From the NCBI GenBank assembly GCA_017794945.1, contig CP051239.1, positions 1,664,692-1,728,691 of the forward strand: a DNA stretch of 64,000 nt. Reading direction: 5' to 3'. A program made the position numbers and the translations under genes. Below are positions 62,764 through 64,000 of this stretch, piece after piece. The notes beneath the pieces are model-generated. The model saw only the letters and a list, made by a program, of their open reading frames with translations, did no database searches and had not been told where the DNA came from. This DNA is from Alcanivorax sp. Lineage in GTDB: Bacteria; Pseudomonadota; Gammaproteobacteria; Pseudomonadales; Alcanivoracaceae. How positions within the stretch are numbered: position 1 is the stretch's first letter; every line of letters begins with the position of its first letter.

Positions 62764-62800
62764 CGCCTGGGCTCCTGTGCTCGCTGTTATTATGCTGTTT

Positions 62801-62816
62801 GTGTACAGGTGTTCAC
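62801..62816 (-). promoter_or_regulatory. FabR/DesT-like palindrome before the desaturase operon
   Basis: On the minus strand GTGAACACCTGTACAC is an inverted repeat of GTG(A/T)ACA around CC. It overlaps the expected -35 of a promoter with -10 CATAAT at 62789-62794. Its first 13 bases recur at 22153-22165. Like FabR/DesT sites in P. aeruginosa and E. coli. Confidence 0.65.
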
Positions 62817-62975
62817 GTTACCTCAGGTCGCGGTGGTTTGGGAAGAGGGCAATTTTGTGCAAATGTTGAGCGGTTCCCCCCCTTAGCCGATAACAGCACG
62901 GTTTCGCCGGCGATGCCAGGATTGCTCGGGCAGGCCGGCGGGCGTTGGCTTTTGGCCGCGCCGGGCAGCGGCTAA

Positions 62976-63164
62976 ACTGGCGGCTTTGGATACGAGATAA
63001 AGGGCGATGTGGATTTCACCCCGGAAGCCGGCAGAAGCTACGCCATCAAGGGTTATCTTTCCGAAGATCGCGCCGCGGTGTGGCTGGAGGAGCGCGTCAG
63101 CGGAAAGGTGATTGAAAAGTTCGAGCTGGAAGGCGACGCCGAATTAGGCTTTTTCGAAAAGTAA
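62976..63164 (+). pseudogene. Fragment of a small protein gene, 5' end missing
   Basis: An open frame after a TAA (62973-62975) to a stop at 63162-63164 encodes a plausible protein C-terminus: GYEIKGDVDFTPEAGRSYAIKG and AVWLEERVSGKVIEKFELEGDAELGFFEK. There is no ATG in frame; a GTG at 63009 is the only possible start. Convergent with, and overlapping by 21 bases, the DUF2938 gene. It may be a leftover of a lost lipoprotein-type gene, or a real small gene with GTG start. Confidence 0.5.
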
Positions 63165-63638
63165 CAGCGCCGCGCAGGCGGCGACATAAAGGCCCAGGCC
63201 GAACACCGTGTGAGTGAGCAGGCTTTGCAGGCGCGCGGCGTTGGGGCTGGGTGTTTTCGAGGCGGCGATGCCCGCGCCCATGCCGGGCTGCATCAGAAAG
63301 AACGGCGCGGCCACCGTGCCGATGCCCACCGCCAGGGCCGGCCCGAGGCGGGGCCGCGCCACCCATTCGTCGCCGAATAACGCGAGCAAGAGTCCGGCGA
63401 AAGCGATGCCGATGAGATAATGCGCGGTCCAGCCGATCAGGCGTTCGCCCCGCTTCTTCGGCGCGGCGGCGATGCTGTCGTGGCGGAAGCGGCCGTGCGG
63501 CATGTGCGCGATCCAGCGGCCGACCAGCCCGTAGTCGGGTGCCTTGCCGCCGAGTACCTTTTTGCGAAGCCATCCCCATACATCCATTGTTGCGGTGGCT
63601 CCCACTCCGATAAAAACTATAAGCGCTAGCATAGTCAT
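63144..63638 (-). CDS. DUF2938 membrane protein
   Basis: 164 residues with four membrane segments (about 4-24, 77-93, 101-118, 138-160). GATATMDVWGWLRKKVLGGKAPDYGLVGRW is the typical DUF2938 N-terminus. Its promoter region has a SoxR-like dyad and the divergent MerR gene, so it may be an efflux or detoxification membrane protein induced by that regulator. Confidence 0.85.
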   Translation of the reverse strand: MTMLALIVFIGVGATATMDVWGWLRKKVLGGKAPDYGLVGRWIAHMPHGRFRHDSIAAAPKKRGERLIGWTAHYLIGIAFAGLLLALFGDEWVARPRLGPALAVGIGTVAAPFFLMQPGMGAGIAASKTPSPNAARLQSLLTHTVFGLGLYVAACAALLLFEKA

Positions 63639-63686
63639 GGTGTCTTCCGGTCGGTGTCTTCGTTGGGCAATGAAGACAGCTTGCTA

Positions 63687-63704
63687 CTTAAAGTCGACTT
63701 GAGG
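63687..63704. promoter_or_regulatory. MerR/SoxR-like operator
   Basis: CTTAAAGTCGACTTGAGG, on the minus strand CCTCAAGTCGACTTTAAG, close to the SoxR site CCTCAAGTTAACTTGAGG. TTGACC (63703-63708, minus) could be the -35 of the DUF2938 gene; the -10 (TAGCAA or CAAGCT) is poor, as usual for MerR-activated promoters with long spacers. Confidence 0.7.
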
Positions 63705-63713
63705 TCAAGGGCT

Positions 63714-64000
63714 ATGGATATTTCCGAGGTGGTGCGCCGATCCGGTTTGCCGGCATCCACGTTGCGTTTCTATGAACAGAAAGGGCTGATTGCGTCAGTG
63801 GGCCGGCGGGGCCTGCACCGGGTGTTCGCCGCCGGCGTGCTGGAGCAGCTTTCGCTGATCGCGCTGGGCCGCGCGGCAGGGTTTTCGCTGGATGAGATCG
63901 CCGCCATGTTCGGTGCCGACGGGCGCCCCCGGATCGAACGGCAACAGCTGCTTGAGAAAGCCGACGAACTGGATCAATCCATCAAACAACTGACCGCCAT
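63714..64000 (+). CDS. MerR family transcriptional regulator, N-terminal part
   Basis: The first 95 residues are visible; the gene runs past the window. Residues about 1-70 are a MerR winged helix (DISEVVRRSGLPASTLRFYEQKGLIASVGRRGLHRVF). The C-terminal coiled coil begins before the end. Divergent from DUF2938, with the dyad at 63687-63704 between them. Whether it binds a metal, a redox cluster or an organic ligand lies in the unseen part. Confidence 0.88.
   Translation, partial: MDISEVVRRSGLPASTLRFYEQKGLIASVGRRGLHRVFAAGVLEQLSLIALGRAAGFSLDEIAAMFGADGRPRIERQQLLEKADELDQSIKQLTA

Overview
The window is a stretch of a high-GC gammaproteobacterial chromosome. Gene content (cluster of epd-pgk-fba, rpiA/ilvA, 6S RNA-zapA, ygfB-pepP-ubiH-ubiI, two-subunit glycine decarboxylase, desaturase/ferredoxin reductase, Pseudomonas-type REP sequences) suggests an Alcanivorax-like or related marine oil-degrading bacterium; the genus is inference, not proven here. 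The backbone keeps a gene order also known from Escherichia coli (epd-pgk-fbaA ... rpiA ... ygfA-ssrS-zapA-ygfB-pepP-ubiH-ubiI-gcvT-gcvH-gcvP), with accessory blocks inserted between the conserved pieces.

Layout. 1-2792: end of epd, then pgk and fba (central carbon metabolism). 2811-7606: a flavin reductase-like gene, a TetR regulator with a strong palindromic promoter beside it, an alpha/beta hydrolase, and four small secreted charged proteins, two of which share an apparently undescribed repeat of about 26 residues. 7689-12297: a lipoprotein plus TraF-like outer membrane barrel pair on the minus strand; a paralogous pair lies at 22217-26638 on the plus strand. Between them sits the housekeeping block rpiA, ilvA, ygfA, 6S RNA, zapA, a zapB-like gene, ygfB, pepP, ubiH, ubiI. 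26928-31414: glycine cleavage genes gcvT, gcvH, gcvPA, gcvPB. Four intergenic spaces in this half carry repeats with a 7-base period, three of them as inverted arms.

31430-41300 is an AT-rich genomic island. Its first module (31653-37555) is a tightly packed four-gene set: a C5 cytosine methyltransferase with a long unknown C-terminal extension, a ParB-like protein, a SNF2-type helicase and a NO VEIN/DUF3883 nuclease-like protein. It looks like a restriction or anti-phage system that I cannot match to a named type. A decayed copy of the 3' end of gcvPB, running to its stop codon, lies at 38005-38310, as expected if foreign DNA entered at the end of gcvPB. A second three-gene module of unknown function (38310-40180), ending in a four-helix membrane protein, follows, then a SymE-family gene.

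41328-46674: an iron-uptake locus (PepSY membrane protein, TonB-dependent siderophore receptor, FecR, FecI sigma factor, Fur box). 46760-57065: a patchwork of small membrane proteins, four type II toxin-antitoxin modules, a chimeric pseudogene made from two neighbouring genes, a PQQ sugar dehydrogenase-like lipoprotein, a GAF protein and an OsmC-YcaO fusion. 57083-63164: a GFA-family enzyme, then lipid genes (AraC regulator, metal-dependent hydrolase, SDR, fatty-acid desaturase and its ferredoxin reductase) with a FabR/DesT-like operator whose 13-base core recurs before the second outer-membrane/lipoprotein pair. 63144-64000: a DUF2938 gene divergent from a MerR regulator, with a SoxR-like dyad between them.
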